A stretch of DNA of 64,000 nucleotides, taken from assembly GCF_024166365.1 (NCBI RefSeq), contig NC_064822.1, forward strand, positions 110,604,823 through 110,668,822, written 5' to 3'. The notes beneath the pieces are model-generated. The model did no database searches. It was not told the origin of the DNA and was given only the letters and a program-made list of their open reading frames with translations. Positions 47,639 to 59,526 of the stretch are shown one piece after another; the stretch's first letter is position 1, and every line of letters begins with the position of its first letter. The translations under genes were made by a program, and so were the position numbers. Source of the stretch: Elephas maximus indicus. Its lineage: Eukaryota > Chordata > Mammalia > Proboscidea > Elephantidae.

Positions 47639-47910
47639 CCTTCACTTTACCAAGCATTATGTCCTTCTCCAGGGACTGATTCCTCCTGATAACATGTCCA
47701 AAGTATGTAAGATATAGTCTCACCATCTTTGCTTCTAAGGAGCCTTCTGATTGTACTTCTTCTGAGACAGATTTGTTTGTTCTCTTCTCTTGGCAGTCCA
47801 TGGTATACTCAATATTCTTCACCAAAACCACAATTCAAAGGCATCAGTTCTTCTTTGGTCTCCCTTAATCATCCAGCTTTCACATGTATGTGAGGCAATT
47901 GAAAAAATAG
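47639..47910 (-). mobile_element. RTE 3' region, minus strand, part 2
   Basis: Continuation of the RTE interrupted at 46922; the reverse strand encodes a C-terminal NKSVSEEVQSEGSLE-type segment. Confidence 0.8.
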
Positions 47911-48311
47911 TCTGTGAGTCATTACTCATAATGAATCAGCACCTATCAAAATTCTATAAAAAGAACTCTTAACATTGTACTTCTTTGGATTTTGGTCTGT
48001 TAATAGCCTCAGGACTTGCAGTCAAATTCCCATTCTGTTTTCTGATATGTCATAAAAAAATCTCTTTGGGGCAGAAGGCTTTGGTGAAAGTTATTTCTCA
48101 ACAGACTGGTGAGGCAATAGCAGGGCCTTCACTAGCACATTTCTCCTCAGAGCTGCAGGAGAACTGGAATGCTTGTTGGTGCCACAGTGGATCCCATTGT
48201 ATTTTGCTTCTTGTACTCTGTGTCCCCTTCAAAGATGCTCTGACTGAGGCAAGTGCTATCAAAGGACAAATTTTATTACCTTTCTGTATAATATGAGATA
48301 TTATTCTGGCA
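47911..48311. other. Spacer, unrecognised
   Basis: About 400 bp without a repeat I can name. One open frame (47985-48296) has no recognisable domain. Confidence 0.4.
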
Positions 48312-48323
48312 TATTTTTGTTAG

Positions 48324-48479
48324 GAAACCCCAGCGGCATAGAGGTTAAGTGCTTCGGCTGCTAACCAAAAGGTCGGCAGTTTGAATCCACCAGGCGCTCC
48401 CTGGAAACTCTTATGGGGCAATTCTACGCTGTCGTATAGGGTCGCTATGAGTCGGAATCGACTCGACGGCAGTGGGTTT
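48324..48479 (+). mobile_element. AfroSINE
   Basis: Complete, well-preserved SINE with a 12-bp duplication tatttttgttag (48312-48323 and 48480-48491). Probably fairly young. Confidence 0.92.
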
Positions 48480-48517
48480 TATTTTTGTTAGAAATACTGG
48501 TTTTGGCAATGTTTTTC

Positions 48518-51494
48518 CCATTAATTAATTAATTAATTATTTTTATTGTGCTTTAAGTGGAAGTTTACAATTCAAGTCAGTTTCTCATACATAAACTTAT
48601 ACGTGCATTGTTATGTGACCCTAGTTGCTCTCCCTGCAATGTGACAGCACACTCTTCTCCACCCTATATTTCCCATGTGCATTCAACCAGCACCTGTTCC
48701 CCTCTGCCTTCTTGTCTTGCCTCCAGACAGGAGCTGCCCACATAGTCTCATGTGTCTGCTTGAGCTAAGAAGCACACTCCTCACCAGTATCATTTTATGT
48801 CTTATAGTCCAGTCTGATCTTTGCCTGAAGAGTTGGCTTCGAGAATGGTTTTAGCTTTGGGCTAAAAGACAGTCCGGTCGTCACAACCTCTAGGGTCCCT
48901 CCAGTCTCAGTCAGACCATTAAGTCTGGACTTTTTACTAGAGTTTGAGGTCTGCATCCCATTTTTCTCCTGCTCCATCAGGGATTCTCTGTTGTGCTCCC
49001 TGTCAGGGCAGTCATTTATGGTATCTAGGTACCATCTGGTTCTTCTGGTCTCAGGCTGATGGAGTCTCTGATTTATGTGGCCCTTTCTTTCTCTTGGGCT
49101 TGTATTTTCCTTGTGTCTTTGGTGTTCTTTGTTTTCCTTTGCTCCAGGTGGGTTGAGACCAATTGATGCATTTTAGGTGGCTGCTTGTTAGCTTTTAAGA
49201 CCACAGAAGCCACTCACCAAAGTGGGATGCAGAACGGTTTCTTAATACACTTTACGCCAACTGATCTAGATGTCCCCTGAAACCGTGGTTCCAAGACCCC
49301 TGCCCTAGCTACCCTGTCCCTGAAAGTGGTTGTATTCAGGAAAATTCTTAGCTTTTGGATTAGGCCAGTTGTGCTGACATCTTCTGAATTGTGTGTTGTC
49401 CTTTCCTTCACATAAAATAATTCTTGTCTACTATATAATTAGTGAATACCCCCTTCCTCCCTCTGCATCCTCATAACTATCAAAGAATGTTTTCTTCTGT
49501 GTTTAAACCTTTTCTTGAGTTCTTATAATAGTGGTCTCTTACTCGATGGCAATGGGTGTTATGGGGCTTACAATATTTGTCATTTTGTGACTGACTAATT
49601 TCATTCAGCATAATGCCTTCCAGATTTGTCCATGTTACGAGATGCTTCACGGATTCATCGTTCTATATTGTTGTGTAGTATTCTGTTGTGTGAAATATAC
49701 CATAATTTGTTTATCCATTCATCCGTTGGTGGGCACCTTAGTTGTTTCCATCTTTTTGCTATTGTAAACAGTGCTGCAATGAACATGGGGGTGTGCATAT
49801 ATCTATCTATTCATGTGAAGGCTCTTATTTCTCTAGGATATATTCCAAGGAGTGGGATTGCTAGATCCTATGGTAGTTCTATTTCTAGCTTTTTAAGGAT
49901 GCACCAGATTGATTTCCAAAGTGGTTGTACCATTTTACATTCCCACCACCAATGTATAAGTGTTCCAGTCTCACCACAACACCTCCGGTGTTTATTGTTT
50001 TGTGTTTTTTGGATTAATGTGAGCCTTGTTGGGGTGAGAAGGCATCTCATTGTAGTTTTGATTTGTATTTTCTCTAATGGCTAATGATAGTGAGCATTTC
50101 CTCATGTATCTGTTAGCTACCTGAATGTCTTCTTTGGTGAAGTGTCTGTTTATATCCTTTGCCCATTTTTTAACTGGGTTGTTTGTCTTTTTGTTGTTGA
50201 GGTTTTGCAGTATCTTATAGATTAGACACTGGTTGGATTTGTTGTAGCCAAAAAACTTTCCCAGATTGTAGGTTGTCTTTTTACTCTTTTGGTGAAGTCT
50301 TTGGATGAGCATAAGTCTTTGATTTTTAGGAGCTTCCACTTATCTAGTTTCTTTTCTGGTGTTTGTGCATTGTTAGTAATGGTTTGTACACTGTTTATGC
50401 CATTCGGACTCCTAGCATTGTCACTATTTTTTCTTCCATGGTCTTTATCATTTTAAATTTTATATTTAGGTCTCTGATCCATTTTGAGTTAGTTTTTGTA
50501 TATGGTGTGAGGTGTGGGTCTTGTTTCATTTTTTTGCAGATGGATATCCAGTTATGCCAGCACCATTTATTAAAGAGGCTGTATTTTACCCATATAACAG
50601 GCTTTGGGCCTTTGTCAAATATCAGCTACTCATAGGAGGATGAATTTATGTCTGGATTCTAAATTCTGTTCCATCGATCTATGTATCTGTTGTTGTACCA
50701 CTACCAGGCTATTTTTGACTACTGTGACTGTATACTATGTTCTAAAATCAGGTAATGTGAGGCCTCCCACTTTTTTCTTCTTTTTCAGTAATGCTTTACT
50801 TATCTGGGATTTCTTGCCTTTCCATATGAAGTTGGTGATTTGCTTCTCCATCTCATTAAAATATGTCATTGGAATTTGGATCAGGATTGCATTGTATCTG
50901 TAGATCACTTTGGGTAGAATAAACATTTTTACAGTGTTGAGTCTGCCTATCCATGAGCAAGGTATGTTTTTCCACTTACGTAGGTCTCTTTTGGTTTCTT
51001 GCAGTAGTGTTTTGTATAGGTCTTTTATGACTCTGGTTAGATTTATTTCTAAGTGTTTTATCTTCTTGGGGGCTATTGTGAATAGCATTGATTTGGTGAT
51101 TTCCTCTTCGATGTTCTCTTTGTTGGTGTAGAGGAATCCAACTGATTTTTGTACATTTAGCTTGTATCTTGATACTTTGCTGAAATCTTCTATTAGTTCC
51201 AGTAGTTTTCTTGTGGATTCTTTTGGGTTTTCTGTGTATAAGGTTGTACCATCTGCAAATAGAGATACTTTTACTTCTTCCTTACCAATGTGGATGCCCT
51301 CTCTTTCTTTTTATAGCCCAACTGCTCTGGCTAGGACCTCCAGCATAATGTGTAATAATAGTGGTGATAAATGGCATTCTTGTCTGGTTCTCGATCTCAG
51401 TGGGAATGCTTTCAGCCTCTCTCCATTTAGGTTGATGCTGGCTCTTGACGTTGTATAAACGTCCTTTATTATCTTGAGGAATTTCTTCTAGTGA
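48518..51494 (-). mobile_element. L1 LINE, 5'-truncated, minus strand
   Basis: 3.0 kb from a (taat)n/T-rich 3' end at 48518 through the 3' UTR and the C-terminal half of ORF2 into the RT domain. The reverse strand at 50735-51088 gives [20 protein letters not shown] and [18 protein letters not shown]; the RT box reads FADG-like. It ends at about 51494 against a plus-strand RTE. Confidence 0.88.
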
Positions 51495-53092
51495 AAATGT
51501 TAAATGATGCAGGAAGCATCAAAGGAAGATGGAAGGAATACAGAGTAAACTATAGAAAAAGAATTGGTCAATGTTCCACCATTTTAGGAGGTAGCATAAG
51601 GTCAGGAACCAATGGTACTGAAGGAAGAAATCCAAGCTGCACTGAAGGCATTAGTGAAACACAAGCTTCATGAATTGACAGCGTACCAGTTCAGATGTTT
51701 CAACAAACAGATGCAGCTTTGGAAGTGTTCTCTTGTCTATGTCAAGAAATTTGAAAGACAGCTACCTTACCAACAGACTGGAAGAGATCCACATTTATAC
51801 CTCTTGCAAAGAAAGGTCATCCAACTGAATGTGGAGATTATCAAACAATATCATTAATATCCCAGGCAAGTTAAATTTTGCTGAAGATCACTCAAAAGCA
51901 GTTGCAGCAGTAAATCGACAGGCAGCTGCCAGAAATTCAAGCCAAATTCAGAAGAGGGCCTGTCAGATTGATCTTAGCTAAAAGCAGAGAATACCAGAAA
52001 GATATTTATCCTTTTTTTTTTTTAATCATCGTGGCAAAGGCATTCAACTGTGTGGATCATAACAAATTATGGACAACATTGAAAAAATGGGATTTCCAGA
52101 ACACTTAATTACGCTCGTGAAGGACCTGTACATAGATCAAGAGGCAGTTGTTTTAAGAGAACAAGGGAATACTACATGGTTTAAAGTCAGGAAAAGTGTA
52201 TGTCAGGGTTGTAGCCTTTCGTCATACTTATTCAATCTGTATGCTGAGCAAATAGTCTGAGAAGCTGGACTATATGAAGAAGAATGGGGCATCCGGATTG
52301 GAGGAAAACTCATTAACAATCTGCATTATGCAGATGACACAACATTGCTTGCAGAAAGTGAAGAGGACTTGAAGCACTTACTGATAAAGATCAAAGACCA
52401 CAAACTTCAGTATGGATTACATCTTGACATAAAGAAAACAAAAGTCCTCACAACTATATAAGCAACATCATGATAAATGGAGATAAAATTTGAAGTTGTC
52501 AAGGATTTCACTTTACTTGGATCCACAATCAAGAGCCATGGAAGCAGCAGTCAAGAAATCAAAAGACGCATTGCATTGGGCATAGTACAAAAGACCTTAA
52601 AGTGTTAAAAAACAAAGATGTCAGTTTGAAGGTTAAGGTGCGCCTGACCCAAGCCATGGTGTTTTCAGTTGCGTCACATGCCTGTGAAAGCTGGACTAAG
52701 AATAAGGAAGATCGAACAAGAATTGACACCTTTGAATGTGGTGTTGATGAAGAATATCGAATGGACTGCTAAAATAAGGAACAAATCTGTCTTAAAAGAA
52801 GTACAACCAGAATACTCCTTAAAAGGAAGGATGGCAAGACTATGTCTCACCTACTCTGGACATGTTATCAGGAGCAATCAATCCTTGGAGAAGGGCCTCA
52901 CAGTTGGCAAAGTAGAGGGTGAGTGAAAAAGTAGAAACCCCTCAACGAGATAGATTGACACAGTGGCTGCAACAATGGGCTCAAGCATAACAATTGTGAA
53001 GATGGCAAAGGACTGGGCAGTGTTTGATTCTGTTGTACATAGGTTGCTAAGAGACAGAACTGAGTAGGTGGCACCTAACAACAACAACAATC
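51495..53092 (+). mobile_element. RTE/BovB-clade LINE, RT to 3' end, plus strand
   Basis: 1.6-kb copy with the RT domain: KDLYIDQEAVVLREQGNTT, SVCQGCSLSSYLFNLYAEQI (to 52260), catalytic LHYADDTTLLAESEEDLK (about 52320-52375), and the C-terminus NKEDRTRIDTFE and NKSVLKEVQPEYSLK. It ends in gtggcacctaacaacaacaac. YADD is retained but the frame is broken in several places. It is the best preserved RTE RT in the window. Confidence 0.88.
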
Positions 53093-53102
53093 TGATGCTG
53101 AG

Positions 53103-53256
53103 AGCCCTGGTGGCTGCAATCGTTAACAGTTGGGTTGCTAATCCAAAGGTTGGCAGTTGGAATCACCAGCCACTCCTTGGAAATGCTATGGGGCAATTCC
53201 ACTCTGTCCTATAGGGTCGCTATGAGTTGGAACCAACTCTTGGCACCTAACAATAG
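53103..53256 (+). mobile_element. AfroSINE with RTE-like tail
   Basis: 'agccctggtggctgcaatc' head and 'agggtcgctatgagttggaa' box, then a cacctaacaatagcaac tail matching the RTE 3' end. Flanked by long duplications (caacaatctgatgctgag / caacaatcatgctgag). Confidence 0.85.
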
Positions 53257-53272
53257 CAACAATCATGCTGAG

Positions 53273-54085
53273 TCCAGCAGTTTCTTCTACTGGTAAATTG
53301 TGACTTTCTTTATTATTTGCTTTATCTCCAGTTTTCAGAACAGTGTTTTCCCTGTGACTTTAATTCTCTGATTCATCTAGGAAGATTTGTTGCTTTTCAG
53401 TCTTTCAGCTTTTTTTCTTGTTGTCGATATAGGAGTGATAACTTCCAGACTTTTTACTTTTCAGATGGAAATTAGAACTCTGCCTTGATAATTCGTCTCT
53501 AGATATCCTATGAAGACAATGATTATATCTGCAAATAATGAGTTCTTCTCTTCCTTTACATTTTTATCTCTTTAATTTTTGTTTGTTTCCTTAGTTTGTT
53601 GCCCAGAATCCTCTGGTAAAATCAGAATATCCTTGTCTTATGGGTAGTTTAAAAGAGAATGCTTCCAATATTTTCCACTAAAACTTATGAGTGCAGAAGT
53701 TTTTTTTTTTTTTTTAACTCTTTCATTTCTAATTTTAGTTTATTAAGACATTTTAAAATCATAAATGTCTCTGTTGAAATTTATCAAATAATTTTATTTA
53801 CCTATTGGGAATTAATGTTTTTCTTCTTTAATCCACTAATATAAAGAATGATATTAATTTTCCACTATAAGGACATTTTTTATTCTGTGATAAATGCAGC
53901 TTGGTTATGAGACACTATCTTTTTACACACTATGGTACACTATTTGTTAATATTTTGTTAGTATTTGTGTATCTATATTAGTGTCTGGTATTGGCTGTAA
54001 TTTTTTTTCTTGTACAATTGTTGCTACTTGTACAATTGTTCCTTGTACAATTATTCCTTGGTAAGTCACATAAGTGACAGAGGAT
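53273..54085 (-). mobile_element. Old L1 fragment, unit 4, minus strand
   Basis: Uninterrupted version of the old L1 seen in pieces at 9358-12510. It includes the site ('ctttttacacactatggtac') where units 2 and 3 carry an RTE fragment, and it also lacks the head-to-head RTE. Confidence 0.7.
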
Positions 54086-55829
54086 AAGGTTATGTCCTAG
54101 GAAAATTAAAAAATGTGCCAACTCTGGGAGGTTTTCTAAATCCAATGGCCTGGAACATTTTGAGCTATTGCCTCCAGTGTGGAAGAAAAATTCCTGGGCT
54201 GTTCATTCACTTACTATGAACAATTACATGCTTTCCTGAATTTTGGAGCCAGCATAGAATACTTATCAGTGTGCATGTAGCCATGAAGCACCCAACTTAC
54301 CTGGGTCCATAAAATGCCAGTGTTCTTCAGTAGGTTCAGCTTCTTCCGGAAAAGAAGTGTTGCTACTTTGAACTCATGAATAATAATATCCGGTGATGCT
54401 TTGAGTCTTTATGGAGTATCAGATGTTCTATGGAAACTATCGCAAATTCTGATTGGAAAATCACAGCTTGGCTTCTAAAGTTTCAAGAAAAGCAAATTTT
54501 CTGCAAGTTATTTTTTGATTAAATTCTCCTAACTTGGGCCCTGATAGAAACTGTATTCTTCACTATGGAAATCAAGTGCCGGTATTAAAGCGAACAGATG
54601 GTATATAATCCTTCAACCACACACTTGAGTTTGAGAGGATTCTATTATTAAGTGCAAATAGTATCTATGATAACTGGTTCAAGTTTTATGAGCAAGGATT
54701 TCTATTTCCAGTGTACAATTACTGCAACCTATACCTATGATCACATGGGACATTACCTCTTCAGAGTTTCTGAGGAAAAAAAAAAATCAATTCCAGTTTA
54801 TAGGTGCTGCTGCGTGGAATATGGGCATCAGCTGGAAATGGATGGCTGTAGCTTACTATCCCAACTTAAGGGTGTTTCCTGAAGGCACTGGGTAAGGAAA
54901 AGATCCTTAATGGCATAATTCGAAGCTGTTTATCTTGTTTGATTTGCCTGGAAGTATGACAGAGATGTTTACCTATAATGATTTACGAGCAGTGGCTAAT
55001 GATTTAACTGGAAAACCAGGAACTTGTGAAGCAACAAGATTAGAGGATTATTGACAAGGTGGTCTCTTTATGGATGGACCTACCTGTTGATAAATATACA
55101 GCATATTAGTTTCCCATATGAATGCTTAGAAAATTACATCAAGTTTGGAGAAAGATTTCAATAATCTGGTGAAGGCAATGACCTATTATTATCTTCCAGC
55201 ATCTTTCCCATCCATTTCACCTTCTCATTCAATTAGTTCATCAGTTGAATGAACTACCAGCCAGGCATCAGGTTTAAGGGTAATCACATTGGACCTGTTC
55301 TATGAAGGAGGAAGAGCTATTTGTCCAGACACTGCTCTAAATGTATAGATATTGCTTTCTCTGCTCAGATTGCTTCTGTTAATATTGCCTGATACCTACT
55401 AAACAAATGTTTTAATCACCATAATGCTCATTTTACAAGGTACTCATTTTATAAGAATGGGAAGGCAATGCACTCATACCCATGAAATTTGATAGAATGT
55501 TCATGAAACTAATCATAGAGAATCAGATGAGCTAATGGAGTGGTGGAATCACTTCCTGAAGAATCAGTTCTTGAAATAAAGTGTTGATGTCAACATTTTG
55601 CAAAGTTGGGTCACTGTCATTCAGATATGATCTGTGCTTTGCATTAGGAACCAACATTTGAGGTTAGTTCTCACATAACCAGACTACAGGTCCGAGTACA
55701 AGAGGTAAAACCTACTAAGTACCTTACAACTTTTTTTCTTTTTGTGCTGCCCATAGGACTTTGGACTCTGATAAGACAGCATTCTTACTATTCAAAAGAG
55801 AAATAATTTTACAAGGGAACACCCAGTTT
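54086..55829. other. Unrecognised conserved block, unit 4
   Basis: Most diverged homologue of 12511-14285; no open frame of note except 54652-54882. Confidence 0.45.
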
Positions 55830-56294
55830 CTAAATTGAGCTCCAAATTGAGATTATCTTCTGGGCATTTACGAGATTCTTCGTTTCATCGAACCAACAGA
55901 TGAAATGGATGCTTCGTATTCTTTTGGGTTGACAGATACTGATTAGCAAAAGCAGGTGTTAATAGGAAGGCAAGGAGGAGTATAGCAGTAACCCAGGGAA
56001 TTTTCCAGCATGTCTTCTAATACTGCCATGTCTGGTAGTAAATCTTAATGAACAACTATAAGACTTCAACAGAGGCAAGAACACAAAGCTCAGCTCCTTC
56101 AACAAAAAAGGTTTGAATCACCCTACCAGGTAAATTTCAAGACATTAGGATTATTGCTGAGACCAAATGAATATAAAATACATATTTCAGAACTATTTCT
56201 TTTGCTTACCAAAACTTTGCTCTAATAATACATTGCAAATGCTTCTTTTTCAGTGAAGAACTCAAAATTGAAAGATCCCTTTGGTACTCCCAAA

Positions 56295-56337
56295 GGATCC
56301 ACACAAAAAAGGATCCACACAAAAAAGGATCCACACA
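56295..56337 (+). repeat. 16-bp minisatellite, unit 4
   Basis: Nearly three copies of ggatccacacaaaaaa. The other units have a single copy at this place. Confidence 0.85.
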
Positions 56338-57787
56338 ACTCTTTGTATCTATTTTGACTCCTACTAGACTCTATTGATATTATTTTTTAATCTAGAGCCT
56401 TTGTGGTCTTCATGGACTATGGATCTGGAGCCTAGGTCTAGATGTCTTAATAACTGACTTAAACTTCCTTTTGTCCCAGAGGAACTATCTCCCAGAAGAT
56501 GAGGGAAACCTGAATGCTGCAATTATTTGAAAATGTTGCACTGCTATGCCAAATCAAAGTCATTACTGATAACTGCTGCAGATATTTTGGCAGATTATCA
56601 GGGATTACAGATGATTCAGTGCCGCTACTTTTTGTACACATCCATGGCAATCTTCTCTGAAAGCATATAAGCATCCACAAATGGAGGAGAGAGAATATCA
56701 TGTGGATTGATTCCTCAGGGTCACTTTGCTTGACTACAGAGTATAATTTCTGGAATTATTTCAGTCTGGCAGAGCATTATTTGGAAAAGTCACTTCATCT
56801 GTCTTCTAAAAAGATCTATAGCATTTTTCATGGAACAAACTATTAAAGGAAAAGACAATAAATAGAGCAACGAGGAAAATAAATCCTAGTCCTATATGGG
56901 AGGAATCTAAAACTGGGATAATGAACATGTATTTGGGAATTTTTTGTAGGGATTTATCTTATCTCAAAGCATTGATTTTCAGTACTTGGAGTTATGGCAT
57001 AATCATTAATTAACTTTATGCTTGCCATTTCTAGAATTAAAAAAAAAATAACAAGAAGAAAACATTGGAATCCTTCTTCACTTTTAATTGGCTCTGACAA
57101 ATTACCAGATGATACAAGGTAAAAGTAACTTTTAAAATGTGATTTTTTGACAAATAATAAGTCGCAAATGAACTACTTGTTTGTGGGCTGCTATTGGAAG
57201 TGTTACCTTTTCAGTATATAAATGTTTTTAGTCATGTAATGTTTTCAGTCATTAATTACCATTTGTCAATTAAAGTCCCATTGGTTTGTCAGGAGTAAAT
57301 CTTAAAAATTAAAATAATCTGTATTTTTGCTCCTAGGTAAGGTTAATAAATAAAATGTCCTATAAAAAATAATATTTCATGACTATTACAGGCTGTGTTT
57401 TCACTGCTTAACTACCTCACAACTCTCCAGACATTAAGTATTATGTAATTAAATTTTTGGCTCTTCATAACAAAATTATTTGCTTATTTAAGTTTTTTAA
57501 TGTGGTTGGTAAATATTTTATTTTCATCATTAATGTATTCTTGAATGATATGAATACAAAATGCCATTTTTCTCTGTCATCTTTTCCCTTAGGCAAAATA
57601 TTGTACTTCTTTCAGTTTTTTTTTTTGTTTCTAAACTTTTAACAGTTTCTTTGATTCATTCACTCAGCTTCAAATGGTTAATCCAAAAAAGCCTTTATAT
57701 ATTATTAATATAAACCTAATTAGCACCAATTATTTTGATATGAATTGTGGGATTGAGCAAGGAAAGGTATAAAAAAAATAAAAGTAA

Positions 57788-58000
57788 TAACTAACATTTG
57801 TTGAGTACTTTCTCTGCCTAAGATGATGATAAGTTGTTTATCTACATTATCTCATTTTATATCCCCAAGGAAACTTTGAGGGTTATATTATTTTTATCCC
57901 TATGTTATATGCGAGGATGACATAGAGCACATAAGTAACTAACTAGTCCAAGTTCCAACTCAAAAAGTAAGAGAAGCAAATTTACACTGAACCCTATACT
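57788..58000 (-). repeat. MIR SINE, unit 4, minus strand
   Basis: Unit 4 copy of the inverted MIR. Confidence 0.65.
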
Positions 58001-58362
58001 AACCATGGCACTATTACAGAGCCTTCTAGTTTTTCTCTGAATCTTCATGCTCAGTAATTATCCCGCTTTTACCTATAAATAAATATGTTTTGATTAATTA
58101 CTATTTGTCAGGCACAGAACATTATGCTGATGATGACAATATACAGAAACCAAATTGAATTTGGATCTTAAGGAAATTGTCTAGGGAGGTAGAAAGTTAT
58201 ATTGATATACTCTGATGATGGCTACAATCTTGGAAGTATGATGTTTTGGTGCAGACTGGAGAATTAGGTAGTTTATTCTGAAGATGTGAAACTTTAACTC
58301 ACCCCTAAAGGACAAGTAGAAGTAAGTCAGGTAAGGGAACAGGAAGCACTCTTTATCAAAAG

Positions 58363-58605
58363 GTGATATAGTGTAGTGATAAAGAGCACGGATTCTGGAA
58401 GTATCCTGGCTTCAGATCTTAGTTCCGACATTAGTAGTTGACTTTTAACAGTTTTCTTCATATCTTTGTGCCTCAGTTTTCTCAACTGTACACTAGAGAA
58501 TATGACAGGACTTATTATTCTATAGATTCAATAAGTTACCATGAAAAGCACTTAGAAAAGGGTCTGGCATATAATAAATACTATACAAATGTTAGGTATT
58601 ATAAT
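58363..58605 (+). repeat. MIR SINE, unit 4, plus strand
   Basis: Unit 4 copy of the direct MIR, starting 'gtgatatagtgtagtgat'. Confidence 0.75.
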
Positions 58606-59492
58606 TATTGCTTAGAGAAAATTATGCATATCAAGGCCTGAGGTGAGAGAAAGGATGGACCATATTGTAATACAAGTAGTTCATAATCTAATTGATCTTT
58701 GTGGTGAATAAACTTACAATGCCCATGAGAGGGATATTGAAGATAAATAAAAATGTACAGAAGGATTTCCTCATGTGTATCTTTTTGTTCAGTGTAAAGT
58801 ATGTCCTCTAGTTAGTCTATGTGTAGCCTTCTCAAAAACTATGAGCCTATGGCTCAGGAAATGCAGAAAATTTTTCTTTATGAGAGGGCTTTGAGGGTCT
58901 ACTAGGAGAGAAATCCTGCAAGAGCTGGAAGATTATTTTTGTGTTTGGATGTGCACAACTTTTCTCCTAGAGGGTATATAACTTTCATCAAGAATGAAGA
59001 GTACCTGTGACCCACAGAAAGTAATTTCATCTATTCGGTTGTTTTTAAATTCTGTCGCATTCTTTATATTCATTTGTACTCAATTATTACTCACTTAGAC
59101 TAATGAAACCCCTGTATCTCCAAACTGAGACTATATTAATTGTTTACAAAATGTCAATTATTTGTACTCACTTTCAACAACTGTTTCATGATATTGAAAT
59201 TATTGTGTAAATCAGGAGTGGAAAATACGTACAGAAGTGGTACTTGTAAATGTGAAATGCATTGCTGTGGAAAGACATGGCACTAGAATGGAGACAAAAG
59301 AGTTAATTCTACCAATTGCCAGATTAGGAAATGGAACTAACTTTTAAATTCATCGTCAGTTGAAATTGGCTTCAATTCATGACGGTATTTCTATAAGACT
59401 AAAATTAACAACATTTGCAAAAATGCTTTAAATCCTAACACTGTAAGGGATTGTGTTGTAACACTAGGATTAAAGCCAAGAGTTCATTTGTT

Positions 59493-59517
59493 TATTTTGC
59501 CTTGTGCCTCTCAGCAG
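59493..59517 (+). promoter_or_regulatory. 3' splice acceptor before OR copy 4 coding exon
   Basis: A pyrimidine-rich run followed by cagcag ends 9 nt before the ATG at 59527. Its conservation in the most divergent copy supports a real acceptor. Confidence 0.6.
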
Positions 59518-59526
59518 GTCTCTGCC

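Larger units (their letters stand above)
55830..59526 (+). other. Conserved upstream block of OR copy 4
   Basis: Homologue of 1-3595 with both MIRs and the tgattaatta element (58091-58100). The short open frame seen in units 2 and 3 is broken here (around 56500-56710). Confidence 0.5.

Noticed and set aside
49626-50084. 152-codon plus-strand frame
   Set aside because: Antisense of L1 ORF2; the minus strand gives recognisable L1 protein.
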